64,000 nt of DNA from Pseudarthrobacter sp. W1I19. Lineage in GTDB: Bacteria > Actinomycetota > Actinomycetes > Actinomycetales > Micrococcaceae. Positions within the stretch are counted from its first letter, which is position 1. The number at the start of each line of letters is the position of its first letter. The stretch lies in contig NZ_JAUSZR010000001.1 of the NCBI RefSeq assembly GCF_030817835.1, positions 3,162,001 to 3,226,000 on the forward strand, in the 5' to 3' direction. The notes below the pieces were generated by a model that saw only the letters and a program-made list of their open reading frames with translations, searched no databases and was not told where the DNA came from. The translations under genes and the position numbers were made by a program. This document shows positions 10,803 to 18,377 of this stretch, piece by piece.

Positions 10803-12116
10803 CTATTGGACCAGCTCCGATTCGTCTTCCTTCGCCGCCTGCTCACGTTCCAGCCACGGCCCGGCCGCGTAACCGATGACGACGCCGGCGGCAACTTCGG
10901 CGGCCACCCAGACTCCAGTCCACAATGGGTCAGGGCCGATCGCGGTGAGGCGCCCGATCCCGGCTGACCCGCGCGCCAGCCACGCCAGCCCTGCGGTCAG
11001 CAGCCCGGCAGCCAGTCCGCACAGCACGCCGAGCACCAGGGTGGAAACCGTAGCGGTGAACCAGCGGGCGCGGACCTTGATGGAGAGCCACTCGTCAAAG
11101 TGGTTTTCGCCTTCGCGCAGGAACCACCAGCCGGCCAGAACACCGGCCAATACCGGAACGATCAAGGCAACGAAAGCGTACTCCAGCGGGCCGGCCGGGA
11201 TCGCAGCCAGCACCGGGACGGAAGGGAGCGGCCCCACGGCAGTGCCCAGCGGGCCCACCTGGGAACCGACGCCCATGGAAAAACCTGAACCTGAGGCCCA
11301 TGCCAGGGCAAACACCACGAGGTTGGGCAGGAACCCCAGCTGGGCAATGGTGAGTGCGGCACCTCCCACAGCGCCGGCGTCGAGCGCTTCATAAACCGCC
11401 ACCACCAGGTTCCAGTGGACAAAGAGGTCAACAGCCAGCAGCAAAGCGGCCAGCGCCAGGGCGGACAGCACCGCCACAAATCCGGCCTTCGCGGCGGCCC
11501 CGAGGTAGGACCCCGCCCAGCGGGAATGCTGGCTGGTCCGGGAAATCCAGTCCACGGCGTCCACGCCGATGAGCCGGCTCCACGAGCCTGCCTCACGCCG
11601 TGCGCCGATCACCATGCCAAGGGCGTAGGAAATGAGCGGGATGAACATGGCATGCCAGGCATTGATGCCGACGTCGGGCGTACGGCAGACGAAACCGGTC
11701 GCCGCGCCGAAAGCCCCGTACACCACCCAGGAACCGAGGAGTGCCTGCCACAGCTGGTCTGTATAGGAAGCCCGTGCCAGCCGGCGGCCCGCCCGCCAGG
11801 CCAGCAGGAAGGGGATCAGTGTAAGGCCAAGCGGTATCAGCGTGAGCAGCCCGGAGCCCGTGCCGGCAGCGGCTGTGGAGCCGGCAGCCCTGAGTTCCAG
11901 CGGCACCCCATGGACCAGCAGCCAGGACTGGCCAGCCAGGCGGGCCAAATAGTCCACCGCGCCATCATGGAATCCGGCGGTGGCCCAGACGGCCAGGACC
12001 GGTGCGATCACCACCAGTGCGGAGATGATGGCGGCCTGGGCCGTTTCGAGGGCGCCTTGCATCCACAAGGGCATGGGAAGGCCACGGTCTCCGGTCTGAT
12101 CAGCGCGCAGTTTCAT
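10803..12116 (-). CDS. DUF6350 (PerM-like) polytopic membrane protein
   Basis: About 437 residues when started at ATG 12116 (MKLRADQTG); an in-frame ATG at 12176 would add 20 residues. Eight or more hydrophobic segments are visible, with the family block PLGLTLIPFLLAWRAGRRLARAS. This family is annotated in mycobacteria as the cell-division membrane protein PerM and is often beside purN in actinobacteria, as here. The tail EREQAAKEDESELVQ is acidic and cytoplasmic. The role in division is known only from mycobacterial relatives. Confidence 0.8.
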   Translation of the reverse strand: MKLRADQTGDRGLPMPLWMQGALETAQAAIISALVVIAPVLAVWATAGFHDGAVDYLARLAGQSWLLVHGVPLELRAAGSTAAAGTGSGLLTLIPLGLTLIPFLLAWRAGRRLARASYTDQLWQALLGSWVVYGAFGAATGFVCRTPDVGINAWHAMFIPLISYALGMVIGARREAGSWSRLIGVDAVDWISRTSQHSRWAGSYLGAAAKAGFVAVLSALALAALLLAVDLFVHWNLVVAVYEALDAGAVGGAALTIAQLGFLPNLVVFALAWASGSGFSMGVGSQVGPLGTAVGPLPSVPVLAAIPAGPLEYAFVALIVPVLAGVLAGWWFLREGENHFDEWLSIKVRARWFTATVSTLVLGVLCGLAAGLLTAGLAWLARGSAGIGRLTAIGPDPLWTGVWVAAEVAAGVVIGYAAGPWLEREQAAKEDESELVQ

Positions 12117-12271
12117 CGTTTTCCATGGTGTCACGGCGGCATTGCCCGGTCCGTGACCGACAGGCGCAACACCCATACCGGCGCCGGCTCAATAGCGGCC
12201 CGCGCCGGCGCTTTTCACCAGGGGCAGCCGTAAAATTGAACTGTCCACAATATAGTGGCAGGAGGCAAAGA

Positions 12272-12733
12272 ATGACTACCGCATCCCCGCATGCACACGG
12301 CGTTCACTTTGGACGGGCAGACGTCCAAAACGTTGGCATGGGAGTGGGAATTGTTTTGATGCTGGTGGGTGTCCTGGGCTTTATCCCGGGCGTCACCACT
12401 CAATACAGCGAACTGATGTTCCTTGGACCGGCTTCACATGCCATGTTCCTTGGTTTGTTCCAGGTATCCATGCTGCTCAACATTGTGCAGCTGGCCATCG
12501 GTGCAACCGGCCTGGCCATGTCCCGTTCCGAATATGGTGCCCGCAACTTCCTTCTGGGTGCAGGCGCGCTGTATATCGTCCTGGCTATCTTCGGGCTGAT
12601 TGTCGGCGTTGGTTCGGCGGCCAATTTCCTGTCGCTGAACATGATGGACAACTGGACCCACCTGGCATTGGGCGTCGTGATGATTGTTGCCGGCTGGCTG
12701 TTTTCCAGGAACCTGACGGCCGGCAGGACATAG
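12272..12733 (+). CDS. DUF4383 membrane protein (copy 1)
   Basis: 153 residues from ATG 12272, with GGAGG eleven bases upstream. Four membrane segments: VGMGVGIVLMLVGVLGFIPG, MFLGLFQVSMLLNIVQLAIG, GAGALYIVLAIFGLIVGV and THLALGVVMIVAGWLF. This is the DUF4383 layout, with conserved LGLFQVS and the N(I)V..L.IGA.G element in the second segment. The function is unknown; the family is common in soil actinobacteria. A second copy is at 46423-46875. Confidence 0.87.
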   Translation: MTTASPHAHGVHFGRADVQNVGMGVGIVLMLVGVLGFIPGVTTQYSELMFLGPASHAMFLGLFQVSMLLNIVQLAIGATGLAMSRSEYGARNFLLGAGALYIVLAIFGLIVGVGSAANFLSLNMMDNWTHLALGVVMIVAGWLFSRNLTAGRT

Positions 12734-12913
12734 CCCGGAATCCGTACCCCGGGAAACAGGAGCCGCGAATGGAAGAAGGACACTAAGTTCTGAAGATGTT
12801 CGTCGTACTGGCTGGTGCAGTTGCCGTTTCCGGCGCTGCTGCACCAGCGTTCCGCAGCTGAACCGCCATCAGCGGGAACCAGCGGCGGGAATAGAACAAA
12901 GTTCCGCATGCAC

Positions 12914-12953
12914 AACGACGCCGGGAGCCCCCAAGTGGACTCCCGGCGTCGTT
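12914..12953. terminator. Hairpin terminator between convergent genes
   Basis: Arms AACGACGCCGGGAG (12914-12927) and complement (12940-12953) with a 12-nt loop. It separates the DUF4383 gene from the convergent PRC-barrel/DUF2382 gene. The 180 bp before it hold no supportable gene. Confidence 0.75.
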
Positions 12954-13019
12954 CGCTCTGTGGTTGCTTTCGCGCCGGTCCGTTCAGCGGCGCGTCAGCA
13001 GCACTTCAGCGGCGGAAGG

Positions 13020-13892
13020 TCAGCGGCGGCGGTTGCCGTCGACGCCGTCGCCATCAGCCTCAATATGCTCCTTGCGGACTTCCTCGTTGACTGTGACGTC
13101 GTCCTGGACCACGTCCTTGTCGAGGCGGACCCGCTCCACGGGGACGGTTTCCTTCTCCACCACGGGGCGTTCCTCGTGCAGGATCACTTCGTGCTCTTCT
13201 TCGCTGATGTCCGGGCCGTCAAGCGCCGCACCGCGGTTGGCATCAGTGATGGGCTCGCGCTCCAGGCGTACCTCTTCGCGCTGTACCGGGACTGTCTTGG
13301 TGACGTTCTCAGTGGTGACGTACTTCCGGAGCCGGGCGCGGCCGGCAGCCTCGCGCTCGGTGCCAACGTGAAGCTGCTCCTCGGAGCGGGTCATGGCGTC
13401 ATCGGTGGTGGGGCCGGACGTGTCATGGCCAACAGCATCGCGGCCCGAGGTGCCGCCAGTGGTGGCGGCGTAGCCATCCGTACCCGCATTCGGGGTGCCG
13501 GCGTTGAGGTCGGCGTCGCCCTGCAGGTCCACGCCACCGCGGGCACTGGAGTCGCGGGTGTCGGAGTAGGTCCGCGCGCCGCGCTCGTAGTAGGTGTACA
13601 GCCGGTCCTCTTCCTCAGGAGTGAGATGCCCGTCCACGTCCACCCGGGGCGCGTCCTTGACGTGATCCTTGCTGTACGGAACCACCAGGTCATCGCCCTG
13701 CGCGTGCGCACCTTCCACGGGCACAAAGGACTGGGAGGTGCCGAAGAGACCGGTCTTGACGGTGACCCAGGTGGGCTCACCGGTGTCATCATCCGCGTAG
13801 AGCTGCCCGATTGAGCCGATCTTCTCGCCGTCGGAACCGATGACGTTGCCGTTCTTGTTGAGCAGGCTTTCAAGGTTTTCCCTGTTGAGCAT
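13020..13892 (-). CDS. PRC-barrel plus DUF2382 domain stress-type protein
   Basis: 290 residues. The N-terminal 80 residues form a PRC-barrel (GNVIGSDGEKIGSIGQLYADDDTGEPTWVTVKTGLFG). A low-complexity hydrophilic linker follows, then the DUF2382 domain (about 150-275), recognisable by the repeating pattern VPVQREEVRLEREPI, HEVILHEERPVVEKETVPVERVRLDKDVV. It is cytosolic and very acidic. Such proteins are linked to stress tolerance in Deinococcus and actinobacteria, but no reaction is known. A 12-bp palindrome (14016-14027) lies upstream. Confidence 0.9.
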   Translation of the reverse strand: MLNRENLESLLNKNGNVIGSDGEKIGSIGQLYADDDTGEPTWVTVKTGLFGTSQSFVPVEGAHAQGDDLVVPYSKDHVKDAPRVDVDGHLTPEEEDRLYTYYERGARTYSDTRDSSARGGVDLQGDADLNAGTPNAGTDGYAATTGGTSGRDAVGHDTSGPTTDDAMTRSEEQLHVGTEREAAGRARLRKYVTTENVTKTVPVQREEVRLEREPITDANRGAALDGPDISEEEHEVILHEERPVVEKETVPVERVRLDKDVVQDDVTVNEEVRKEHIEADGDGVDGNRRR

Positions 13893-14237
13893 GACGTCTC
13901 CTTGGATTTGTCGTTGCGCTGGGTCAAGCCAGCATGATGTCCCGGCACCGGGGTCTCCCCCAGCGCACGGCCTCCGCCCCCTTTGCTAGAGGCTTCGCTG
14001 ACTGCCCATCTACAGTAAGCATGCTTAGCATCAAAAGGAAAGTCTGCTTAGTAATTTTTTATGGTGGCGTCCCCCGTTCCCGCGCTGACAAGGCGTTTTG
14101 TCCTGAAGAATTTTCTGACACCTTGGCGCGGAAGACGAAGCGCCGCTGAGCCAACAGGCACTGATGTTTCCCTAATTTTTCCCCGGGCGTCACATCAGGT
14201 CCCCCGCCCCGCAACGCCGCACGCCCACCGTAGAGGG
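13893..14237. promoter_or_regulatory. Divergent intergenic region with 12-bp palindrome TAAGCATGCTTA
   Basis: The region between the DUF2382 gene and the glycosyltransferase holds no supportable gene; the open frame from 14061 is only an upstream extension of the glycosyltransferase. At 14016-14027 lies a perfect palindrome TAAGCATGCTTA in a locally AT-rich patch, a candidate regulator site for either gene. Confidence 0.45.
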
Positions 14238-15413
14238 GTGAGGATCGCAATTGTTGCTGAATCATTCCTGCCCCTGATGAACGGTGTTACGCACTCAATC
14301 CTGCGGGTGCTGGAACACCTTGAGGAACGGGGTGACGACGTCCTGGTCATCGCCCCCTCCACCCAGGACGCGGAAGCGCCGGACCACATCAAGGGCGCGG
14401 AGATCCACAGGCTTCCAGCGGTGCCGCTGGCTGGCTATATGAACGTCCGGGTGGCCATGGGTGGTGTGTACCGGGTCAAGAGAATCCTTGCCGACTACGC
14501 ACCGGACGTGGTCCACCTGGCCTCCCCGTTCGTCCTCGGCTGGCGGGCGGCCCAGGCCGCGAATCAGCTGGGGATCCCCGCCGTGGCCATCTACCAGACT
14601 GAGGTTCCCAGCTATGCGGCGCGGTACGGCGTCCCGTTCCTGGAGAACTGGGCCTGGAACCGGGTGGAGAACATCCATCTGCTTGCCAACCGCACCCTGG
14701 TGCCGTCCACATTCGCGCTGAACCAGTTGCGCGGCCGCGGCATCCCCCGGTTGCAGATGTGGCGGCGCGGCGTGGACACGGGACGCTTTTCGCCGGAAAA
14801 GCGCGACGACGGGTGGCGGGCCGGGGTGGCCCCCGGCGGTCAGCGGATCATCGGCTACGTGGGCCGGCTAGCCGTGGAGAAGCAGGTGGAGGACCTCGCC
14901 GCCCTGGCCGGAATACCTCACACCAGGCTGGTGATTGTGGGCGACGGTCCGCAGCGGGCGGCCCTGGAAGAGGCCCTGCCCGATGCCGTCTTCACCGGGT
15001 TCCTGGGCGGCGAAGACCTGGCCCGCACCGTGGCGTCCTTTGACCTGTTTGTCCATCCGGGCGAGTTCGAAACGTTCTGCCAGACCATCCAGGAAGCCAT
15101 GGCGTCGGGTGTACCGGTGGTGGCCACGGGCCGCGGCGGGCCGCTGGACCTGGTGGAGAACTCGCGGACCGGCTGGCTCTACGAGCCCGGGGACCTGTCC
15201 GGAATGCGCAGCCGCGTGCTGGACCTCATGGGCGACGACGCCAAGCGGCGCGCCTTCGCCGCAGCGGCGCACGCGTCGGTGCAGGACAGGACCTGGCCTG
15301 CCCTCTGCGGACAGCTGGTCCGGCACTACGAAGAAGTCATCAGCGGCACATTGGCCGTGTTCCCTGCGCGCACCGGCCCGCGCCTAACCAACGCCAAAGG
15401 GGCAACGCTGTGA
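14238..15413 (+). CDS. GT4-family glycosyltransferase, PimB/MgtA mannosyltransferase-like
   Basis: 391 residues from GTG 14238, chosen because GAGGGG lies directly before it and MRIAIVAESFLPLMNGVTHS is the canonical N-terminus. GT-B fold: the N-terminal acceptor domain contains VNGVT-like and YMNVRVAMGG segments, and the C-terminal domain contains GYVGRLAVEKQVEDL, VGDGPQR and the EAMASGVPVVATGRGGP nucleotide-sugar site with the EX7E-type pattern (HPGEFETFCQTIQEAMA). In Corynebacteriales and Micrococcus relatives these enzymes mannosylate PIM or glucuronosyl-diacylglycerol. It overlaps ugd by four bases, so a glucuronate-containing glycolipid is a reasonable inference. Confidence 0.9.
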   Translation: MRIAIVAESFLPLMNGVTHSILRVLEHLEERGDDVLVIAPSTQDAEAPDHIKGAEIHRLPAVPLAGYMNVRVAMGGVYRVKRILADYAPDVVHLASPFVLGWRAAQAANQLGIPAVAIYQTEVPSYAARYGVPFLENWAWNRVENIHLLANRTLVPSTFALNQLRGRGIPRLQMWRRGVDTGRFSPEKRDDGWRAGVAPGGQRIIGYVGRLAVEKQVEDLAALAGIPHTRLVIVGDGPQRAALEEALPDAVFTGFLGGEDLARTVASFDLFVHPGEFETFCQTIQEAMASGVPVVATGRGGPLDLVENSRTGWLYEPGDLSGMRSRVLDLMGDDAKRRAFAAAAHASVQDRTWPALCGQLVRHYEEVISGTLAVFPARTGPRLTNAKGATL

Positions 15414-16828
15414 AGATCTCAGTTATCGGCTGTGGTTACCTCGGCGCCGTGCATGCCGCCACGCTTGCGTCGATGGGCCACACCGTTGTGGGCATCGACG
15501 TCGATCCCGGCAAGGTGGGCCAGCTGTCCCGCGGCCAGGCACCCTTTCACGAGCCCGGCCTGGACGAGCTGCTGCAGGACGGCCTTACTACCGGGCGGCT
15601 GAGTTTCTCCACGACTATGGCCGACGCCAAGGGCGCGCGGGTGCACTTCCTGTGCGTGGGCACTCCCCAACATAAAACGTCCGACGCCGCCGACCTCACC
15701 TACCTCGTCTCCGCTGCGGAGGCGCTGCTGCCGCACGTGGCCGTGGGCGCCGTCGTCGTGGGAAAGTCCACTGTGCCCGTTGGCACGGTGGACATGCTCC
15801 GCGAGGTGATGCGCGCGCGGCCGGACGTGCTGCTGGCCTGGAATCCGGAGTTCCTCCGGCAGGGCACTGCGGTGAAGGACTCGCTGGTGCCGGACAGGCT
15901 GGTCTACGGTGTGGAGGGCGGGCGGGCCGCCGCATTCAGCCCCCGAACGGGCGCGCCCAAGGGGGCCACTGCCGCCCTGGATGCTGTCTATGAGCCGCTG
16001 CTCGACGCCGGGATCCCCCGCCTGGTGTGCAACTTCGCCACCGCGGAACTGATCAAGTCGGCGGCCAACGCCTATCTTGCCACCAAAGTCAGCTTCATCA
16101 ATGCCGTGGCCGAACTTTGTGACGCCGCCGGCGCTGACGTGGCGGAGCTGAGCGAGGCGATGGGCATGGACCCGCGGATCGGCGGCCGGTACCTGCACGC
16201 AGGGCTGGGCTTCGGCGGCGGATGCCTGCCCAAGGACATCCGCAGCTTCCGTTCCCAGGCAGCGGGGCTCGGCATCACTGCCCTGGAGGACTGGATGCAG
16301 TTAGTGGACGGCGTCAACCTCGGCCAGCGCGCCCGGACCATAAAGCTCGCCGCCGAACTCTGCGGCGGAAGCCTCGCCGGGCGTTCCGTCACGGTGCTGG
16401 GCGCGTCCTTCAAACCGGACACCGATGACATCCGCGACTCTCCCGCCCTGGACGTCGCGGACCGCCTCGCGGCGGCAGGGGCGCACGTAACGGTGACCGA
16501 CCCCAAGGCAGTGAATCACGCCTGGCGGCGCTACCCGCGGCTCCGGTTCGAGGCCTCGACGCTGCGGGCGCTTCAGGGAGCAGAGCTGGTGCTCCTCCTC
16601 ACCGAGTGGGATGAGTACCGGCAGCTCTCGCCCGGAGTTGCAGGCGCGCTGGTACGACGCCGGGCGGTGCTTGATGCGCGCAACGTGCTGGATGCCGCGG
16701 CGTGGCAGGCCGAGGGCTGGGTGGTGCGCGGCCTCGGAACCTCCACCGGCAATGGACTCAAGGTAACCCCGATGCCTGCCACCCCCGGGCAGGCTGCCAG
16801 CGGCGTCCCATTCCCTCGAAAGGGTTAG
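15410..16828 (+). CDS. ugd: UDP-glucose 6-dehydrogenase
   Basis: 472 residues starting GTG 15410 within the GTGA overlap of the preceding stop. NAD-binding motif GCGYLG at the N-terminus, KSTVPVGT, NPEFLRQG, the central helix AELIKSAANAYLATKVSFINAVAEL, and the catalytic Cys272 in GFGGGCLPKD are all present, followed by the UDP-binding C-terminal domain (LGASFKPDTDDIRDSPAL). It oxidises UDP-glucose twice to UDP-glucuronate. Coupling to the glycosyltransferase suggests supply of the sugar donor for lipid or wall glycans. Its stop codon overlaps that of the convergent HAD gene (TTAG at 16825-16828). Confidence 0.95.
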   Translation: MKISVIGCGYLGAVHAATLASMGHTVVGIDVDPGKVGQLSRGQAPFHEPGLDELLQDGLTTGRLSFSTTMADAKGARVHFLCVGTPQHKTSDAADLTYLVSAAEALLPHVAVGAVVVGKSTVPVGTVDMLREVMRARPDVLLAWNPEFLRQGTAVKDSLVPDRLVYGVEGGRAAAFSPRTGAPKGATAALDAVYEPLLDAGIPRLVCNFATAELIKSAANAYLATKVSFINAVAELCDAAGADVAELSEAMGMDPRIGGRYLHAGLGFGGGCLPKDIRSFRSQAAGLGITALEDWMQLVDGVNLGQRARTIKLAAELCGGSLAGRSVTVLGASFKPDTDDIRDSPALDVADRLAAAGAHVTVTDPKAVNHAWRRYPRLRFEASTLRALQGAELVLLLTEWDEYRQLSPGVAGALVRRRAVLDARNVLDAAAWQAEGWVVRGLGTSTGNGLKVTPMPATPGQAASGVPFPRKG

Positions 16829-17691
16829 TTCAAGAGTCCGAGCTCGGCAAAGGCAACCGCCACACCATTGCCGCCCGGGCCGGGCGTAACCCTGTCGGCA
16901 ACGGCCAGGACCTTGGGATGGCCATCCTCCACCGCGATGCCAATGCCTGCGTACTCAAGCATCTCGATGTCATTGGCGCTGTCCCCGATGGCCACGATGT
17001 CCTGGCGCTTCAGGCCCAAATGCTTCTCCACCACCTGGATGCCTACCGCCTTGTGGGTTCCGGCCATAAAGATCTCCCCTGCCTTGTCGCCCAGTGCGGA
17101 GAGCGAACTGGGGATGAGTCCTACCCCCTGGCCGAGCTCCTCGATCAGGCCGGTCAGCGGAACCGGCGAGTCAAAACAGGAGATCTTGGCGTAGGACACG
17201 GACCGGAGGTCATCGCTGTACTGCACCGGGCCCAGGATGTCCTCCACCGGATCAACGTCGGTGCTCAGCACGCCGTCGTGGCCCGACCTGCCCGCAAAAA
17301 CAGGCGTCAGCACCCGCCGCAGGCGCTGGTCCACGCCGGTCCTGCCATACAGCGCCTCCGGCGCTTCAAGGATGTAGGCGACATCGTTGGCGTCAAGCGT
17401 GTCCACGATCCGTGCTGCCAGGTCCTGGCTGAACCGCGTGTCCTTCAGTACCGCCCCGTTCAGCTCAACCCGGGCACCCGCGCCGGTGATCACGCCGTCG
17501 AACCCTGCGTCCAGGATGTGACCCGGGACCATGGACAGCGGCCGGCCGGTGCACACGAACACCAGGTGTCCGCGCCGCCGCACCTCCTGGACGGCGTCCA
17601 CATGGGCAGCAGGCACCACCCCGTGATCCGCATAGGTGCCGTCGATGTCGAGGAAGATGGCGCGTGGCCGGACGGTTTGCGGGCTGGACAT
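16825..17691 (-). CDS. HAD-superfamily hydrolase, Cof-type phosphatase
   Basis: 288 residues from ATG 17691, preferred because GGAG lies just upstream; an open extension to 17907 has no domain character. Motif I is FLDIDGTY (the general acid Asp replaced only by normal D-x-D), motif II CTGRP, a Lys region and motif IV GDSANDIEM are visible, with a Cof-type C2 cap between. Such enzymes dephosphorylate sugar phosphates, nucleotides or cofactors; the substrate is not predictable. Confidence 0.9.
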   Translation of the reverse strand: MSSPQTVRPRAIFLDIDGTYADHGVVPAAHVDAVQEVRRRGHLVFVCTGRPLSMVPGHILDAGFDGVITGAGARVELNGAVLKDTRFSQDLAARIVDTLDANDVAYILEAPEALYGRTGVDQRLRRVLTPVFAGRSGHDGVLSTDVDPVEDILGPVQYSDDLRSVSYAKISCFDSPVPLTGLIEELGQGVGLIPSSLSALGDKAGEIFMAGTHKAVGIQVVEKHLGLKRQDIVAIGDSANDIEMLEYAGIGIAVEDGHPKVLAVADRVTPGPGGNGVAVAFAELGLLN

Positions 17692-17932
17692 TCCGGAGCT
17701 CCTTCGGTTTGGCCGGGGAGAGTCAACTCTATCGAAGGGGCCACCTGTTGCCCGAAAAACCACCGTATTCCCGCTGCTGCCGCCACCGGTTCCACCTTCA
17801 GGGCAGCCTGCTCCGGCCAAACTGACAGTCATCCCGTGATATTTAAGGTCTTGAAGTGTAGTAAGCACACTGATTGAATTAGGGAACCGGACATGGGGGC
17901 ACGGCACAACTTACTGATTAAGGAGTGACAAC

Positions 17933-18202
17933 ATGGGTATTCTCGGATTTCTCATTTTGGGCCTGATCGCGGGTGCTATTGCCAAGGCCATCCTGCCGGG
18001 ACGTCAAGGCGGAGGCTGGGTAATCACCATGGTCCTCGGCGTCGTCGGCGCCATCCTGGGCGGCTGGATCGGCTCGCTGATCTTCGGCGGCGGACTGGCT
18101 GAATTCTTCGATATCCGCACATGGCTGCTGGCCATCCTCGGATCGATTGTCGTACTGCTGATCTACGGTGCAGTCACCAACCGGAGCAGCCGCCGCGTAT
18201 AG
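17933..18202 (+). CDS. GlsB/YeaQ/YmgE-family stress membrane protein
   Basis: 89 residues with AAGGAG ahead of ATG 17933. Three hydrophobic helices rich in glycine: GILGFLILGLIAGAIAKAI, a short loop LPGRQGGGW, VITMVLGVVGAILGGWIG and LLAILGSIVVLLIYGAV, ending in a basic tail. This matches transglycosylase-associated (YeaQ/YmgE) proteins, whose molecular function is not known. The upstream region contains the inverted repeat AGTGT-N7-ACACT, next to a sequence AGTAAGC also seen in the 14016 palindrome. Confidence 0.92.
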   Translation: MGILGFLILGLIAGAIAKAILPGRQGGGWVITMVLGVVGAILGGWIGSLIFGGGLAEFFDIRTWLLAILGSIVVLLIYGAVTNRSSRRV

Positions 18203-18225
18203 CTGCAGCTCACATTAACCAAGGC

Positions 18226-18261
18226 AAAGCGCCGTTCTCCCCTACGGAGGGCGGCGCTTTT
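18226..18261 (+). terminator. Intrinsic terminator after the GlsB-family gene
   Basis: AAAGCGCCG and CGGCGCTTT arms with additional CTCC/GGAG pairing, ending in TTTT. Confidence 0.8.
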
Positions 18262-18377
18262 GCATGCCCTGCACCCGTAGATTCTGCGTCTTCAGCCTGT
18301 ACCTCGGAAAAAACGGTTTCCGCCGACCCGTGGATTTTGGGGGCGGGCACTTTATGATGTGCGAGGGGGGTGGTTTA

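Noticed and set aside
12796..12861. 21-codon peptide MFVVLAGAVAVSG...
   Set aside because: Too short, no ribosome site, and located in a GC-rich stretch with internal inverted repeats; not supportable as a gene.
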